Positions 33,328 through 47,183 of a stretch of 64,000 nt of DNA are shown here, one piece after another. The translations under genes were made by a program, and so were the position numbers. The DNA comes from Rostratula benghalensis. Taxonomy: Eukaryota > Chordata > Aves > Charadriiformes > Rostratulidae. The stretch's first letter is position 1, and each line of letters opens with the position of its first letter. The notes below the pieces were generated by a model. That model made no database searches. It had not been told where the DNA came from and worked only from the letters and a program-made list of their open reading frames with translations. The stretch spans positions 1,853,394 through 1,917,393 of the forward strand of contig VXAI01000140.1 in NCBI GenBank assembly GCA_013399305.1, in the 5' to 3' direction.

Positions 33328-34952
33328 CTAGACATACTGCAGATGTTGTCACGCAGCACTCACGAGGCTATGAGCTGAAATTAAAAGAGGACTTAACATC
33401 TGTCCAGATGAAAATTATTAATCACAGACAAGTCTAGCCAAAAAAAAAAAAAAAAGTCTGAAAGAGTAGTTAGATCCCATTCTTCAGGGCTTTAACCAAT
33501 CCTCTGCCAGATGCAAGAATGGGGCCGAAGGGGTAGCGCACTGTATCCCGCACCCACCCATTTTGGAGGGTAGTTGAAATAAAGAGAGGGAAACTGTCTC
33601 TTATTCTGAAATATTCAGTAATGGCTGCTGGCAATAACAGGAAGCAACTCTAGATTACAAATATTACTAAGACAATATATACAATATTTGTGAGTTTTAA
33701 AAGGGAAAAAAAAAACCAACCCAAAGCAATATCTTTCTTCATGTATTAAATACTATGTCTTTCATTCCAAGTCACTCATTTTCAGCTCTCAAGAGGACCG
33801 ACAATCCTCCACTGATGTCCCTGGCAAGAACAGGAATAAGCAGACAGCTCTCACTGGAGATCAGTAGCTCAAGTTTCAACATCAGTTTACAAAAATTCTA
33901 CCTTCTGCATCTCCTTGTAGAGTGACATGCACAAGAGCTTGCTTGGAAAAAAAAAAAAAAGCATACAGGTAAAATAGACAGCATTTCTTTAAGGAGAATA
34001 ACAGACTAGAAAACCCAGATATTATATAAAATTTAGCAAAATGTTTGCTTTATTTGCCTGAACTTGGAAAAGGGGCAGGAGGGTTTGTTCAGTGTACACT
34101 GTCTTCCCTTGCCATTACAGCATTTGAAAGTTCAGTTCAGTACAATGTCAACACCCATAAACACACATCCAGTTTACATTGCAGAGATTTACAGGCATTT
34201 CAGTTCTGCTTCCAACCAGGTAGGCACAGCTGTGCACACAAGTGACATGAGAATCATAGGCAGACAGACAGTTTCCGGATGAAGAGTATACTACAAAGCA
34301 AGATATTTTATATTCCTTCCTGAATTTAGCTAAAATTGTACTACTTGTAACTATTTTTGAGAGCAAGAGAGTTATAACCTATACTACCATTAGCCATCTT
34401 CATGGGATGCCCTGCAGCTGGAGGCCTGAATCCTGATGTAGGATTGATGCCAGGGTACCACAGGGCATCCTCTGTACAACAACTGTAAAACAGGGAAGAG
34501 AAAATGCTCTTAAAACTGTGGAGGTTGAAGACTGAGTCAAAAAAGGCAAAGACTGACTTAAATATAACTTCTTCCCAATTTTTTACCCCCTCCAGCCTGC
34601 ACATTTGAATGTCTCCGAGTCAAATGCATGTATGTGAGCTTGCTCAACTTTCTACCAACTTATTATTTAGGTTGGAATCCCAAATCAGTGAACTGATTTT
34701 CAGAAGTGCTGAATACACAGATGCTCTCACCAAATTTAGAAGCCATAGAAATTTTAGCCCTTTTGAAGACAATGCCACTTAAGCTTTAACTTTACTAATT
34801 CTTCAGTAGCAGATCACTACAAGCTGTACAACAGAAAAACAACAGAGGTACCTTTTGGTTCTCAGATTTTATGGTTCTGATCTTTGTTTTTCTTCTCAGA
34901 CAACAAGCCTTACAGATGAACTGATACTCTCTAGGTGTGACAGAAAGACCTG
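33328..34952. other. Probable SHLD1 intron; A-runs and an unassigned CpG-bearing segment
   Basis: Holds an A15 run near 33440 and an A14 run near 33946. A segment at about 33475-33610 has several CpGs and an AATAAA near 33579, unlike its AT-rich neighbours; it resembles repeat-derived or LTR sequence but I could not assign it. No gene seen. Confidence 0.4.
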
Positions 34953-35270
34953 AATCATAGAAACATAGAATCATTCAGGTTGGAAGAGACCCTTGGGATT
35001 GTTGAGTCCAACTATCTGCTCTACTCTACAAATTCCTCCCCTTACCATATCTCCCAACACCACATCTAAACGACTCTTATACACATTCAGGGATGGGAAC
35101 TCCACCACTTCCCTGGGCAGCCTATTCCAATGTCTGACCACTCTGTCTGTAAAAAATTCTTTCTTAGTGTTCAGCCTAAACCTACCCTGTTGCAGCTTGA
35201 AGCCATATGTGTGCAGTCTGTCCCTCTCCAGATCAAAGCTCTTTACCTCCAGACACGATTGATCTTTCAC
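34953..35270 (-). mobile_element. CR1 LINE, 5'-truncated 3' end (-)
   Basis: The left edge has the reversed tail (ATCATAGAAACATAGAATC) and GGTTGGAAGAGACCC. The minus-strand frame reads the ORF2 C-terminus with few breaks ([37 protein letters not shown]). Its head region differs from the 9034 and 62803 copies, implying a different CR1 subfamily. Confidence 0.94.
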
Positions 35271-38200
35271 TAAGAACAATGGAGGCTCACTAAGAACCTG
35301 CAGAGGTGGTTTCTTGAATTTACTTGCAATAAGATCATTTTAAAACCACGCTTCTTGGCTGTGTTGTGCTCCTGAAAATATGCTGCATGCCAGAAAGGAC
35401 AAAAAAAACCAGGCTTGCACTTCTTTTAGAAGCAGGAAATAACCCCACAGCCCAGACAAAGAAATAATCTTAAAAGGACAGGCAAATAGCAGTACAAAGG
35501 TAAAGAAATCTACTGATATCCTGGTGGAAGATTTGAAGGCAGAGTGAGGCACTTTCACAGTCTCCCTGCATGCCCAACAGGCTGCATGCACTGAACAGGC
35601 TGTGCAGAGACACAGCCACGTGCCAAAGACCCCTGGCTCTGTCCCCTCCCTAGCCCCAATGGGTGGGACATGGCATCACACAGACTTGGGGTTGGTGGTG
35701 TCTGTATTGCCAGAAGAAGTTTGTGCGTCAGATGATGATCAAAATTGAAAAACCAGGCTCAAAAATAATAATGGAAGCAAGATACCAATCTCCACCTATC
35801 AGGTTTCCACTGGCTAATAAATGAAACACCGTCTTATTGAAGAAATCAGTCAGGTACATCAGTCATCGAGAAAATTTTCAAGAAACAGAAAAAGCAATTT
35901 CAACTGAATAAAACAAAAAGCAAGCAAGATATAAAAGTTTAATAACTTGGAAGTATTTGTTCATCGCTAGTCTCTGGCATTTTGGTTTGCCACTTTAGAA
36001 GTACAGTGAATAAACACTTGACCCATCTAGTTTTGCTGCAGTATTACTGGGAATCAAGTAATGAGTAGAAAGATTATTGGACTAGAGCAATAGGCACATT
36101 TATAGATCATTCACGAATGCTGGAGGCTTGACAACCACAAGAGCTTTTTTTTTTAATTACCTACATGGTGTTTTGGGAATCACTGAAAATTTCTTACATT
36201 AGAACCACCAGCTTGACAGAAAATTGGGATTTTAACAGAAGCTTTTTGCCATTTAATCTGTCAGTTTACTACAGGAATTGCTGTGTTCCTAATAAACCAA
36301 GACCTGAAAACTGAAATTGGAAGTGGTTATTATCATGTAAGAAATGTGTTGAGAATGAATCTTCATGCCCCCAACGGGCTGCATGATCTGCCAAACTTTT
36401 CTCAGGCTGTATCACGGGCGCGAGATTTTACATGCCTTTGAAGACTAAAAAAACCTGAAGGGCAGAGCAGAAGGGAGAATATCCTTAAAAAGGAATGTGA
36501 CTTTAAAAGCTAAAAAGCAGAAAATCACTGAGCAAGCAACTAGAGCAGTTCCCATCTCCTCACTTTGTCCTCCCAGCCAGTCACAAAAAAGTCTTGGTGC
36601 TACAGACATGTCCCTGCTGTAGTTCAGCTTTGCCGTCAAAGGCCAAACAGTAAAAGGTTTCAGTGACTCCGTATTTGTGTGCACCCCTTTAGCTGGCTGC
36701 ACAGGTTGTCAGACCTGCTGTTCAACAACACTTCTTAGCCAGGACCAGATCTAGGTACAGTTGAACCTCTCAGTTTTGCCCCAAACTGAACAGCTCACCT
36801 GAACTAGGAGTGGACACAACTACAAAGGTCAGCGAGAGCCCAAATACTGTTTAAAAAGCCAACAAAATAAAATTCCTCATTGCCCATCCCATGTTATTTC
36901 CCCACAGCAATTCTGCATTGGGATGGCCCTGCTGAGAGGCTGCCCAGGCTTTATCAGGCACGGGCTGAGCCGTGAGACACAGCTTTTCAGTAACATCTTC
37001 AGCTACTGATGAACTGTGGTAAGTGACAGTTACTGCAACCACACATTTACGACACAGATGTTTTTCAGCCACACAAGAAATAATGAGGTCTTGCCCTGCC
37101 AGCCACAGCTTGAAAACATCTTGTGATGGTCACAAAAACTTGTGAATAGAAAAATTAATTCATTCCTACAAAACAAAGCAAACTGACAAGGTAGAACAAG
37201 TTAAGACCATTCAAATGGTCCTTTATTAAAGGAAACATTTTTCACCCAGTTTAGGCCATGAGATTGCCTAACAGAAAACACCTATCTCATTCACAAGAAA
37301 TCACACAAGCAGTAATGCACAGAAAAGGTAAAACTCCTTTTAAAAATGCAGAAGACTTAGGGCTTACTGTGTGTTTTCCATATTCTATTTGCACCATTTA
37401 TGAATAGTGAAGAATGCCACCCCAACTATTTTTCAAGGTGATGCAAGAGCATTTGTGTGACCTCCAACAGAGAAGTGACATAAGTTATGATCACATTTAT
37501 TCAGAATTTATTCTCTGAATACGGGCTAGAGAAACTACAGAAACAGACATCCAGATACTGGGAAACACCAGAAGTGCAGCATTTGTAGCTTACTGATGAG
37601 ACTTCCAAAATTACCTGGCTCTTTTTTCAAATGTGAAGCAACCAATGTTCTTGGGATGGTTAGCAATTCCCCATTGCTCTTTTATAATCTGAATGAGAAC
37701 ACAGGTCTCCACACGCTCCCCTCTCCAAAACATTATCAGACGGGGAAAAAGGACAGGAAATAAAAATTATGACAATAAACATAATCAAAGCTAAACAAAA
37801 AGGCAATCAACAGATAAAAGAGAGTGTTTTTGAGTCCAGACAACTAGGGGCTGCAGCACAGGTCCTAAATGCATTAAAATTATGATCCTAAAAACAACGT
37901 GCAAACTAAACCCACCCCAGTTCTCAGGGCACACAATCAGCTTTCTGCACCAGGAAGCCCCATATCAGATGGCTTTAGATGTATCTTTGGGTTAGTGATG
38001 GAGATTCTTTAAAAAACAACAAATTCTTTCAGTATGGTGGCCTTGCTTAAAGTTGGGTTTTTCTGACTCTGATCTCAACCAATGAAGATACCTCAGCATC
38101 TTGCTTTTGGATGTCCATTTTAAAGAGCAGGGAGAAGGACAGCATGCTTGGGAACACTGCTCTGCTTGTTGAGAAAGGCTTGCTGGCCCATGTGAAAAAA

Positions 38201-39181
38201 ATAATCTGAAAAGAGAACATTTTTTTGGAATGAGTCTACACTGAATCCATCTACAGACATGTGGATAAATTAAACCCCATCAGGGCAGTGTTATGGTACT
38301 TTTAGTACTCTGGGAGGCAGTAGCTAGGCAAGGTGAAAAAGCCATTACAAAGTGGAATGTCTCATTGAAACATGGGGCAAAAGGGTTACAGAAGCCTGAA
38401 AACTCAGTTTAATTAACAAAATAGCTTCAAACCCATATAACTCAATTCCTAGGTAAGCAACACCCATCCAGGCCCAGGGAGTGTCTGTGAGCAGGTAGGT
38501 TTTCCAGAGCCACCCGCCCAGCCTGAACCACTGGACCCCTTCTCAGTGATAGAGAAAGGAGGACTGGCACCACCTAAGACTTCAGTGTGACCAGGCTGTG
38601 AAAATTTTGCTGGATCATTTCACACTTTGCCACTTGAATTCAAAAATTTATACATAAAACTGAAGATAATTCTGATCAAACTATGAAATTCACTAATTCC
38701 AGCAATGGAAACAGCTGCCAACTGCAACTGTCAAATCTCATTTTCAGACAGGTTTTCAAACAATGAAAATTCACACACATTTTGGAGTAATGTTTCCTCT
38801 GCTTTTAAAAATGTCGAAGAAATTAAAGACAGGCCACCACCTGGCAAACATTAATACAAACATAATTAATAACATTAATCATATTAATAGAGCCACTCAC
38901 CTATTCAAAAGAAAAGGCAAATATTTAACATCTTTTATACCTTAATATTGGACACTTCTATCCAATGACAAAATTGGGTATGTATGATATGCATATGGTA
39001 TATAACAGACCCTTAAAAGTGAAGGTAGATTCCATTTTTCAAATAAAGAGGTAAATTTACCACTAATTCATATCCTGTATCTAGGCTGGAGATATTCCTG
39101 ATAGTTCTGGTTCAAGCTAAAATCTCCTCATTTTTATTTGAGACAGGCTGGTGGGATGGGATTTGACAGTGCAGGTAATTT
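35271..39181. other. Probable SHLD1 intron, no recognised feature
   Basis: AT-rich sequence without recognised repeats or exons. A small CpG-containing patch occurs near 36370-36425 with no known identity. Confidence 0.45.
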
Positions 39182-39245
39182 AGCTGATCATACATTCAGG
39201 TAATTTTCTTTTAGTTTTTTTAAGCACAAAAATGTATGATCAGCT
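39182..39245. repeat. Inverted repeat, 15-bp perfect stem, 34-nt loop
   Basis: AGCTGATCATACATT at 39182-39196 is the exact reverse complement of 39231-39245. It lies in AT-rich intron-like DNA; function is unknown. Confidence 0.9.
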
Positions 39246-42200
39246 TAAGAATTTTGTTTTAAAAGGCCTAAAGAAAACATACTTCAAACAGATTGGATTC
39301 TCTGATTGTAGTAAATATGTCTGATTTATTATAAATAAAGCCAGGGATTCTAAAACAAATGCTTCAGTGAAGATTTTCAACTCAAGTTTTGGGACTTGGC
39401 TTCAAAGGCTACTTAGCAGGGTTTTTCACATCAAATGTGGACTACAAACATAATTAATTTGTATTCCACTACCTTGACAATCCACTTCCTTAATCTCTTT
39501 CATTTTCTCAGAAACCATCCCCGAAGGCTCAGCACCCTCATAAGGGAGGACACTTCTGCAGTGTATCTGTGTTTCTGCACCTGTGCCTCTTAAAGGTTTT
39601 ACATCTACAGACAGAAAAGCATACCAGAAAATGCTCACATCCAAGAATGACTTGGACTTAAACATTAAGTTACAAATAAGATGGGTGTGTGCATTTCCTA
39701 TAAATTAAATTCAGACAGGAACAGCTATGAGCAAATAGAATTGACTTTCAAGGGATTCTCAGCTCTGAAGCTTTAAAACCTCTACCATAGCACTAGAGTC
39801 CTTCATTTCCTCCACTATACAAACCCACTTTCCACTTTCACCTTCTTCCACTTCCTCTTGGTCACATTCACTGCTAAAGGTTAATCATGACTCTTAAGAC
39901 ATAAGGAGATATATCTGACACTTCTTTTACCTGGAAAAATGTTTAATGCATTAAGGGCATTAAAAAGGCTGGCATCCTTGAATAAGCAATTGAAACAGGA
40001 TAAAATAAAGGTCACTGAGAAAATAAAACAAATATCTGTCTGTCTGCACAGATGCTCACTCATGACTTAAGCTACTGTCACTCATTCTTTGTAATCAAAA
40101 CGTAAGAGGGCAGTCTGCTGCCATACAGACTTGAAAGAAATCAGATATTAAGGTATTCAAACAGAGGTGGAGACAAGAGGAACATTTTAGTGATAGCAGC
40201 ACTTATCATCCAATGCCAACATATAAGCACAAGCAGAGAACAAATTGCTAACAAAGTGAAGACATGCAGAAGGTGGCATGCAAGGTTAACCATGGCGTGT
40301 CCTCCTGTTCATTTTAAACACAACTGCTGCATCACTGCCATGTACTACAGAGTTTAAGAGATCTTGGGGGGGGGGTTGTTTTGTTTTTTGTTTGTTTGTT
40401 TTTTTGTTTATTTTGTTTAACCTCCAGTGCAACAACGAAGGCTTATTCAACCTCCTGCCAAACTGTGAGGAAAAGGAGGCGCAGGAAATGTTATTTAAAT
40501 CTGCTCTTGATCAACAGAACCCTGACATAACAGGGAGCCCAGAGTCAATCTTGAAGACAGCAAAGGAGCAGTCTGTACTGGAGGAGCAGGGATTGTGCAA
40601 AGCAGGAAGAGAGACAAAAGTTGTTTGCTACCTTGCAGAGAGGCTTGGCAGAAATGAAGGCATCAGCCCATGCAGGCTCCTTTCAAAGCCTCACTCTTTG
40701 TGGCAGCGTTCACACCATGTGGTCTGCTGTATGGTCAGTGCTGAGGTGTGACAAACACCTGGTCTGGGCTTCAGGGAAGCCTTTGGAGCACCACATGTGT
40801 TCACCACAGCTAAATCCATGCCCACCCTGGGACGGAGCTCTGCCACTTGGGACCATGAAGGATGCACTACTCTGCAGGTCTGTCCCTGTCCACCCTGAAA
40901 AAGTCATTTAAGCACAGAGGCATGGGGTTTATCCCCCTGTGAAACCACAGCACGATACAGAGCCATCATAACAGACCTGGCAAATCCCACTAAGGAAGAT
41001 CTCAATTGGAAATCGCACAGTGGAAGTCCACTGGGAATTTCAGATATGCTTCTAGAAATTAGGTGCTACCACCAGCAGCTGCTTTCTAACGTTCACTGCC
41101 TGTCTCACTGGGGTCCCCTCTACTCCCACTTACCCTGCTTGAGAGAACAGTCTCCCAGCACAGGTCTTCATAGATTACAAACCAAAACAAAACAAAACAA
41201 AAAAAACAAACCAAAAAACCAAAACCCAACCCCCCAAAAGGCAGTGTTTATTTTCTTAACTACATTATAGAATTTTTCCTCATGTTGGAGGACATGAATT
41301 AAAAAAACCCCAAACTTGAAATAAATGCAAATTATGGCAGTTCTTATGTTTGTACAAAAAGCTGTAAGCTTTTTAAATGTAACTTCTGTGAAAGGAGACA
41401 AAAATACTTTGTAATCATTAACGAAAAACAGCCCAGGGAAAAAAAATCTATGACTGAAAAGAAATTACATCGTGGGTACAGGTAAATTATATTACAGACA
41501 GCTAATTGTCCAACAGGAACACTTTGGACTGTGATACACATCAAAATAATCTAATTACCCTTAAAAATCAGAGAATCTGTAAGTTTACCTAAAAAACAGG
41601 AGATGAGCTTTTTATTGTTTTCACTGCAGACACAAACAGAAGACACTGATTAACTTACTGGGCTCAAGAGAGGTAATTATTTTGCAGCACATGCATCTGC
41701 AAGAGCAATTCTGTGACAGGTCCAGATTTAATCTGCCTTTGTTTTATGAAGAGTATCTGCACAAATTATTTTTTCCCTTAGATTTTAGGTTTTGAGTTGA
41801 ACTCTGCTCAGACAGAATGCAAAACTCAATTACAACCCAGTGTCAGGATCTCCTGATGCTAGACACATGCTACGGACTGAGTCTAATGAAAGCTGCCTAG
41901 CTGAAAACAGTTTAATTTCCTTTAAAACAAAACAAAACCACACTCCCCAGTTTTGTAGAAATATTAAAGAGATGACAGAAAACAGATGAACAGATTACTG
42001 AGCACATATGAAAGGGAAAAGATTTTTAAAGTTTTTTGCCTGGAAACAAGCTTAGATGTATTTTAATAAAATACTCTCTTATTGTGAGTGAGGGATGTGC
42101 TGTTTCATTCTGCAATATTACCTGAAGAGCAGAGCATCTAGGTAACAATGTCCTGTTACATCATTAATCCACAGACTTGAAAAAGTCTTTAGCAAGAGAT

Positions 42201-45200
42201 GTCAACATCTTTGAATCAATTTTCCCCACGCTGTTTCTCAGCTCTCTGCAGCGCTGATATCCCACCCTCTGCATGCCCAGAGGCAGCAGGGGAGGAGGAA
42301 AGCACAGGATCATCACGCAGGGAGTGTGGATGAGGGCTGACATCCCTGCCACAGCTCCAGCCCAGCCTAACCTGGCTCTCCAGTCTCTTCCCAGCAGCCA
42401 CTTGACTTCGCAGTGGGACTGGGCTAGGGGCTTCTTCCATGAATAGCAAAGCAGGCTGCGCTGAAGAGCTGGAAGGCAACAAGATGGGGAGACACAGAGG
42501 CTAGTGTAAAGCAAGGTCACAGCTTAAGTCATCAGATAGGTCTGCAGACTCAGGCAACCAAAACACTGACCCAAACTGTCTCCCCCAGATCCCCTGCTCC
42601 ACAAGCTAATTAACCAAAATGGCTGGCTGCAACCCAGCATGGTGGCTTGCTCTCAGGTTCATGCATCACCAGGCAAAGCCCTTATTCCCCTTGGATTTAC
42701 TGCCTGTCTCACCTGTGCTAAGATTTTCCTGTTCTCAGTGTACTCCATGCTGTATTTCACCTGGGGCAACATGGTACCCCAGCTCACCCAGCATCTGTTT
42801 TGTGATGGACTATTAGACCAGCTCAGGGCTATTTGGCTGGCTTTGACACTGGACAGACCCACAAGCAACTCAAAGCCACCAAGGGGTGGGGAGCACTCCA
42901 GCTCCCAGCCAAGGAATTAGTCATAAGGGCAGCACAGAGTTGACAATGAAGAAAAAAGCCTATACAACTGGAGTCTCCAGAAAAGCAGAAGAATCCTTCT
43001 TTGGACAGCTTTCCAAAAGATACTTAACCAACAATGTCCATGTTCATTCTTCATACAGTCATGAGGCATTCAACTAAATTTAAGGCAAACCTATTTGTCC
43101 TCAACATCATTTTCAAGACCCAAGGCTCAAGGCTAGGTTTCCCCAGTGCTGACAAACAAAAGCATTCACTTCATGTGGCCACGAAAGGACTTAACAGCTG
43201 CTTCTGAGAAATCCAGTTACTGCCTGGAGCTCCACACAGAGAGGAAAAGTGCCATAGGTTTTATTTGCTCAAACTAACCCAATTGAATGAACTATACCAT
43301 TCACATCAAGTCTTTTCCAATGGACACTGAGTAATGTGATTTCAGGAGGCATCTGCAGACCAAGACCCCATGCAGAATGAAGCCACCAGCACTTGCTTGC
43401 GTGCTCTCCTTCAGGTGCCCATGCTCTGCAAGGTGTCACACACTGTGTGTCATCCAGCCCCAAGAGTGTTCTTTGTATCCAGGTATAGCTAAGGTACAAC
43501 AGATGGTTTATTACATCTCCTTTGTCTTAGGGTTTTTGCCTTCAAGCAGGACTTAACATGCACCAACACACATTTGGGACAGTGCTATTCTTCAAAGACT
43601 GCATTGAGCTTTAGGGAATATTCACATGAATGTTAATGAAACCAGAGATGTTCCTGCAAACACTCCCAGAAGAAAACAAAGATGGTTTGGGGCAAAGTGT
43701 TATAGAAAAGGACAAAAGAAGAGTTAAATCAACACAGTCACACAGATGATGTTGTAACAGATGCAAAACTGAGCACATTATCCTCTTATCCAGATTACTA
43801 ACATCAGCAAGAAGAGGCAGGGACAATTACATTAAAATTTTAGGGAGTTATCACCAACCTGCTGTAGTTCTAGGTACCATTTAAGTTCCATTAAGTAGTT
43901 TAGCTCTTGCCTAATTAGTTATGTTCTGCAATAACATGCAGTAATGTTAACAACATACCTGGCTAGGCTGAGCAGCACCCAGACCCATGGTTATGGTTGA
44001 AGCACGAGCAGGGGAAGCAGAGACCAAAGTGTGCTGCCTGCCATAACATCTCCTCTCCTGTTTTGGATCCTCTCACAGTTGCAGGCTTACTGGCAAATCA
44101 AAGGCTTGCTGAGGCCCACAACAGGTAAAGGCAAGACACCCTTCCAGGTGGGTTATTCCAGAGTAACTGGACTCCAAGTAAAACATTCTAAGCATTTGGG
44201 CCTCTGGAGTATTGTGTTGATAGTTGATACATTCAAATTCCCAGTGACTTTAGAGTCCCTGCAGTGTTTATTGTCATAGTGTTACTCCTCCTGCTGTGGG
44301 CAGGAGAGGCACAGCGAAGGACAGCCTGGCAAGTACCATACACAGCAGCCTGTCAAGCAGAGCAGGGGGGGTGCCTGCAGTGCTCACCCACACTCCCAGA
44401 GCTTCTCTGGGCCCTACAGCCTCAAAGAAGACAGGCTCTGCTGCTGCTTTATTGCTTGCTCCCTTCTTTCATCACAGGGGGAAATGCAATACTGGAGCCA
44501 AGGCACAGAGATACTCAGAAATGTACCCAAACTTTCCACTGCAGTTTCAAGCACCAGGCCATCTCTGGTGCTCACTCATTAGTCACTAAAGCAAGAGCAA
44601 TTAGGGGATAATATGGTGCCCAGAAGAACAACTAACCATAGGAACACATTGGTTCCTTAGAGGAGCTGAAGCAACGCTTTTCAAATTAGCAGTAAACAGT
44701 GTTTTACAAAAGGAAAACCTTAGACACGTTGTCAGATGCAATAGCTTCCAAAACAGCAGCAAAGCCTGATTGCTTTCTCATGCAATAATCAAGGGAGGGA
44801 ACCAGATTCCTGCAATCAGCCAATAACTTGCTGGCTGAGAAAAGCTCTGGAGGTCTGTTTGAGAGGCAAGGAGAAAAGGAGGACCCAGCTATTGCCTTGT
44901 AAGGCTTCAAAAAGCTTGGAAGATCTAGAGTAAATCCTTTCACTGAGGCTGCTGAACCAAACTAAGCTTCCTGTCTTCTCTCAAATCTGGCCACCTGACT
45001 GTTTTGGGATCACACTGGTCTTACAGATACTAACTCCAAGATGAGCAGGATCTCGAGGCTGATAGAATTGCAGTATTTCTAAGGAGGCCAAGTTTGCTCC
45101 TACTTGCAGCAGCACATACCTATAATACTGCATTCCTTTCCGTGGCTTAGCTGCACAGAGAATTTGACTTTTCAACCACTACACATTCACTTAGTACCAG

Positions 45201-45351
45201 TTTGGAAAGGCAAATTCTGGTTTTAGTGCACAGCTGAGAAAAGGTGAACTGGTGGTAGACCGTCCTGCCAGATCCTTACAAAAGGACTTCCTTCTGAAAT
45301 CATCTTATCCTTAAGAAGTGGCCAGACCGGTCTGGTTTTCTAAAAGGCTGA
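39246..45351. other. Probable SHLD1 intron; two low-complexity tracts
   Basis: A G9 run followed by a G/T-rich tract built of TTTG/TTTTG units lies at 40366-40422, and an (AAAACA)n/CCAAAA-rich tract at 41178-41240. The rest is AT-rich with no recognised gene or transposon. Open frames such as 42164-42520 (-) and 44264-44611 (+) have no supporting features. Confidence 0.45.
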
Positions 45352-45439
45352 TGTAGAGTCAGGAGACCATTGCTATGAAGTGTTGAAGTGTTGGGGTCTG
45401 TGCTTTCTTTGATCATAGCAATGGCCTCCTGACTCTACA
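45352..45439 (-). repeat. Long near-perfect inverted repeat (27-bp stem, 34-nt loop), possible pre-miRNA-like hairpin
   Basis: Arms 45352-45378 and 45413-45439 are reverse complements over 27 bp with a single difference. On the plus strand the odd pair is A-C; on the minus strand it is a G-U wobble, so a minus-strand RNA, the sense of SHLD1, would pair throughout. The total of 88 nt is within the range of microRNA precursors, but a stem this free of bulges is also what a recent foldback duplication would give. There is no known family match from memory. Confidence 0.85.
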
Positions 45440-45700
45440 GGATGGCAAACTAAGGATGTAACAAACCAGGCTCCTATTCTGAAGTACTGAAGCCAGCCAC
45501 ATACACTTTTTAAAGGTGGATCACTGCCTGAAAGATACAATCAGGTTTTATATCACCATTTTCTATGACCAGTGTGCTGTAGCGACAACAGCTGACTAAT
45601 CCATCAGTGAATGGAAAGCTGCATTTAGAAGTATTTCATTGCCAGGTATTGTTAATATCAGAGAAACCATGAAGAATTTAAGCAAATGAGTATTTTGTGC

Positions 45701-45820
45701 ATGTGTATGAGAAGAGCATGGGCAAAACCAGCATTTTGTTTCCTGTGTGAAGAACCCCATTTGCCAACAAGACATGTTCATCCTCTTTCCCCCCATGGTT
45801 TAACTCATCCTGGTGGGTAT
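45701..45820 (+). repeat. 120-bp dispersed direct repeat, copy 1
   Basis: Matches 47184-47303 over 120 bp without gaps. The five differences I count are all transitions. It begins ATGTGTATGAGAAGAGCA and ends near CATCCTGGTGGGTAT. The family was not recognised. Confidence 0.93.
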
Positions 45821-47183
45821 GCAATTCACAGTTGCTAATTATAGAGCATGATGCTTACATTCTGAATATCAGAGCCAACTTTCAAGCTCATTTTCACTTT
45901 CAATCTTTGCAAAAGAATTATTCCTCTTCTTGCTCTTAAGAAGAAAAAAAAATCAGAGCTAGATCCTCATCAGGAGTAAATAACTAGCTCTGTATCAGAG
46001 GACTGTTAAGAGCTAAATGCAAAATGCAAAAATATTTTCCTTTATCTTCTGAAATTGCTGGGCTGAAGAATACTAATATTTCCTCACACTCAGTCTAACA
46101 GGGAAATGAAACCTCACTTCTGGAATGCTGCCACAGATTCTGCAGATGATTCACATGCGCACACATGCTATTAGAAAAGTTCCTTATGTAAAATAATAAT
46201 TAGCAGCAATAACAAACATCCTACCACAAAGGACTGGTGCAGCATGAAATGGACTTTCTCAGGTTATTTTATTTTGCATCTTCTGTTGCTTCCATTACAT
46301 TTTAATTAAAACTGCATCAGGAGACAAATTAACCTAGGAATAACCTCATTAGGCATCCACAGAAGTGGCACTGGAGAGCACTGTTCAATTCAGCAGGGAG
46401 TGCAGACCTGCAGATGTTGGCTCTGTAAATCAGGTTCTGATTCAATTCAGCACTTTTAACAGACAGTTCACCACTTGGAGAAATTGCTACTAAATTACAA
46501 GAGATCATGAAATAGATCCCACTTGTGCCGCTCCATGACCAGCAGTAAAGATGATGTATTTCTTTTCAATCTTTATAAACTATAACTGCTTAAATCATGA
46601 AAATCAGAACACATTTGTATTATGAACAGCACAGAAGGACTTAGGGATAGGCACTGGGTTAGCATACTAAGGGTGAGTATTTCTTAGGTCTGCACAAGTT
46701 ACTGTACTGTTGACGTTACCCATTAACAAAGTAAAATACCACTGCAAAATTTGCTCATGCACAAATACAACCTAAGCTGTGGACCAACAAAAAAGGTTTT
46801 CCCCACCTTTGACTCTTGCATTACCTGCTTCTCTCTTCCAACAACCCCCTCCCGCTCTGGTTTGCAAGCAGCTTAGCCAAGGGTTTATTGTGAAGTACCA
46901 GTGCTTAAGAGGTACAGAGTATTGAAGGCAAGAGTTGTTTGCATTAAAGCAGTGGTATCCACCTTGCTGTCTGCAGAATGGGAATATCTCTTGCCCTTTT
47001 CTAAAGGAGAAAGGAAGGAGGTGCCAAGCAGGATGGAATCAGAAGTATAGAGTGTCCCCTGCACCTGTGGCCTGTTCTAGGTAGCAACAGTGAAATGTGA
47101 TAATGGGGATATATAGGTGTGATCTGACACTTGTAATTAAGCAGCAATTAGTACAAGCCTTAAAACACCAACCTGTGTATCCA
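45821..47183. other. Spacer between the two 120-bp repeats; no recognised feature
   Basis: AT-rich, complex sequence, including a TTTTAATTAAAACTGC-like stretch near 46300 that has the look of conserved non-coding DNA. No gene or known repeat. Confidence 0.4.
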
